The notes beneath the pieces were generated by a model. The model had not been told where the DNA came from. It saw nothing but the letters and a program-made list of their open reading frames with translations, and did no database searches. From Clostridiales bacterium (GTDB taxonomy: Bacteria; Bacillota; Clostridia; Christensenellales; DTU072), in assembly GCA_012838805.1 (NCBI GenBank), contig DUON01000019.1, positions 124,560 to 188,559 of the forward strand: a stretch of 64,000 bases of DNA. Reading direction: 5' to 3'. The translations under genes and the position numbers were made by a program. Of this stretch, positions 62,940-64,000 are shown piece after piece. Within the stretch, counting starts at the first letter, position 1, and each line of letters starts with the position of its first letter.

Positions 62940-64000
62940 ATGCAAGAATTGCTCACCGCCATAAAAAAAGACGATTTGGCGACTTTTAAGAGAATAACTG
63001 ACAAAAAAAGGGGACTTATGTCCTTGAGCTTTGGCAGGTTTCCCGTACTTTCGCTTTGCTATCTATACAAAAGCAAAAAGATAATAAAGAGTTTTGAGAA
63101 CCAGCTTTTTTCAATAACTAATTACAATATAGTAGAAGAAGATTTCCAATCGTATAAGCTGTTTAGAAAACTGTCGGGCAGATGCCTTAGGTTTTTTATA
63201 GACAGAATTGTCACTCCGTATGATATGCTTGCGGTCTTGGGTGAGTCCCTTCACATTATAGAAAAATCAAAGCGATTCCCATTAGATGAAGACACATTTT
63301 CAAGAGTGGAGAGCATATTCAATATGCTTCACTTTCAAAAAGTCAAAATAACTGATAATCGTATTGAAATCTCTAAAAAAAGGTTTTTGGGATACCAAAA
63401 AGCTTATATATTGATAACCATTCTTGCTGTTTTGTTTGTTTCACTTCTGTCGGGCGGGGCTTGGTACGGCTATAAAAAGGCGTTCGGAGACGGCAGTGCG
63501 AACAACCCTTTGAGAATAGCGGGCGAGGCTCAGCTCATACAAGCTATGTCAAGTAAAAGGACGAATTTTTATCTTGCGAAGGACATTGTCTTGACCAAGG
63601 AATGGACGGCAAAGAACTTTTCGGGACGGATTGACGGCAAAGGTCACGCTATTTATTCATACGGTTATATCAAATCTTCTTTTATTGACGAGCTTGACGG
63701 CAGGGTGGAGAACTTAAAAATACATGCCGAGTATTCGGATAAGGAAATACTTGAAAATACCGCCTTGTTTGTAAAGAACAACAACGGCGAAATTAAGAAT
63801 GTAAGCGTAAAGATATCTGCATCTTTCATAAGGGGAGAGGGTGATGATGCCTTATATTTTTCATGCCTTGCCTATCAGAATGACGGCGATATCTTAAACA
63901 GCAAAATTGACGGTGATATCACTTTTCAAAACAATATAGGCAAGGATATGTATCTTTCGGGCATAGCCTCTATAAATAACGGTAGGATAGACGGTTGTCA
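62940..64000 (+). CDS. Single-pass membrane protein with GLUG-like outer domain (partial, runs off window)
   Basis: An open frame from ATG 62940 to the window end, 353 codons, no stop. Residues 1-153 are cytosolic and helical, beginning with an ankyrin-like LLTAIKKDDLATFKRI. One membrane helix (about 155-176, YILITILAVLFVSLL) follows. The rest is likely extracellular and repeats a GLUG-like pattern (NFYLAKDIVLTKEW, FSGRIDGKGHAIYSY, YLSGIASINNGRIDG). The same pattern ends the surface lipoprotein at 20407-25197. Third gene of the helicase operon. Function unknown. Confidence 0.75.
   Translation, partial: MQELLTAIKKDDLATFKRITDKKRGLMSLSFGRFPVLSLCYLYKSKKIIKSFENQLFSITNYNIVEEDFQSYKLFRKLSGRCLRFFIDRIVTPYDMLAVLGESLHIIEKSKRFPLDEDTFSRVESIFNMLHFQKVKITDNRIEISKKRFLGYQKAYILITILAVLFVSLLSGGAWYGYKKAFGDGSANNPLRIAGEAQLIQAMSSKRTNFYLAKDIVLTKEWTAKNFSGRIDGKGHAIYSYGYIKSSFIDELDGRVENLKIHAEYSDKEILENTALFVKNNNGEIKNVSVKISASFIRGEGDDALYFSCLAYQNDGDILNSKIDGDITFQNNIGKDMYLSGIASINNGRIDGC

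Overview
The window is a 64 kb chromosomal segment of a moderately AT-rich, Gram-positive-type bacterium. It is probably an uncultured, anaerobic, fermentative member of the Clostridia-like Firmicutes. This rests on several things: the ylxM-ffh-rpsP-khpA-rimM-trmD-rbgA-rnhB-yraN block, strong AGGAGG ribosome sites, consensus sigma-A promoters with 17-base spacers, an [FeFe] hydrogenase operon, a HemZ-type enzyme, a B. subtilis-type thymidylate synthase, a BspA/InlB-like surface lipoprotein, and an FMN riboswitch in front of ribU. No phage, integrase, transposase or CRISPR array was seen. The segment is mostly housekeeping with a few accessory islands.

Layout. 1-2970: end of hisD, then hisB, hisA, hisF, hisIE; hisH is missing from its usual place. 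3007-3357: tRNA-Gly, tRNA-Cys and tRNA-Leu with promoter and terminator. 3548-5956: LigD (NHEJ ligase). 6021-11716: FMN riboswitch-ribU, then tsaE-tsaB-rimI, an alpha/beta hydrolase, a membrane-anchored MurF-like ligase and Ddl. 11784-15509 (minus): a large DUF4011-type helicase-nuclease, a possible defence gene. 15719-20277: thyA-folA-icd, an MBL hydrolase and hemZ. 20407-25197: a 1596-residue surface lipoprotein. 25242-28360: structured leader, rpsO with a 165-residue charged extension, and pnp. 28674-30225 (minus): LUD protein, GDPD, and a 34-residue membrane protein. 30303-33290: lepA-hemW. 33310-36561 (minus): an RHH-type protein and clpB under a perfect consensus promoter. 36744-41861: the SRP/ribosome maturation operon. 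41943-42417: L19 with its leader. 42486-44657: a lipoprotein-type membrane glycosyltransferase. 44691-50758: a hairpin-rich intergenic region and an [FeFe] hydrogenase operon whose NuoF-like subunit carries a fused GltD-like module. 50921-53109 (minus): AmmeMemoRadiSam genes. 53481-54668: a CofE-like protein. 54913-58670: Fe-alcohol dehydrogenase, epimerase, CPBP membrane protein and SDR. 58683-59669: a divergent GGQ release-factor paralogue. 59754-64000: a UvrD-like helicase, a coiled-coil protein and a membrane-anchored protein (cut by the window end).

The best candidates for something undescribed are four. First, the helicase/coiled-coil/transmembrane operon at 59754-64000 next to the divergent release factor. 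Second, the extended ribosomal protein S15. Third, the RHH-ClpB operon. Fourth, the hydrogenase operon with its NuoF-GltD fusion and palindromic promoter. All functional statements come from reading motifs; no database search was run.
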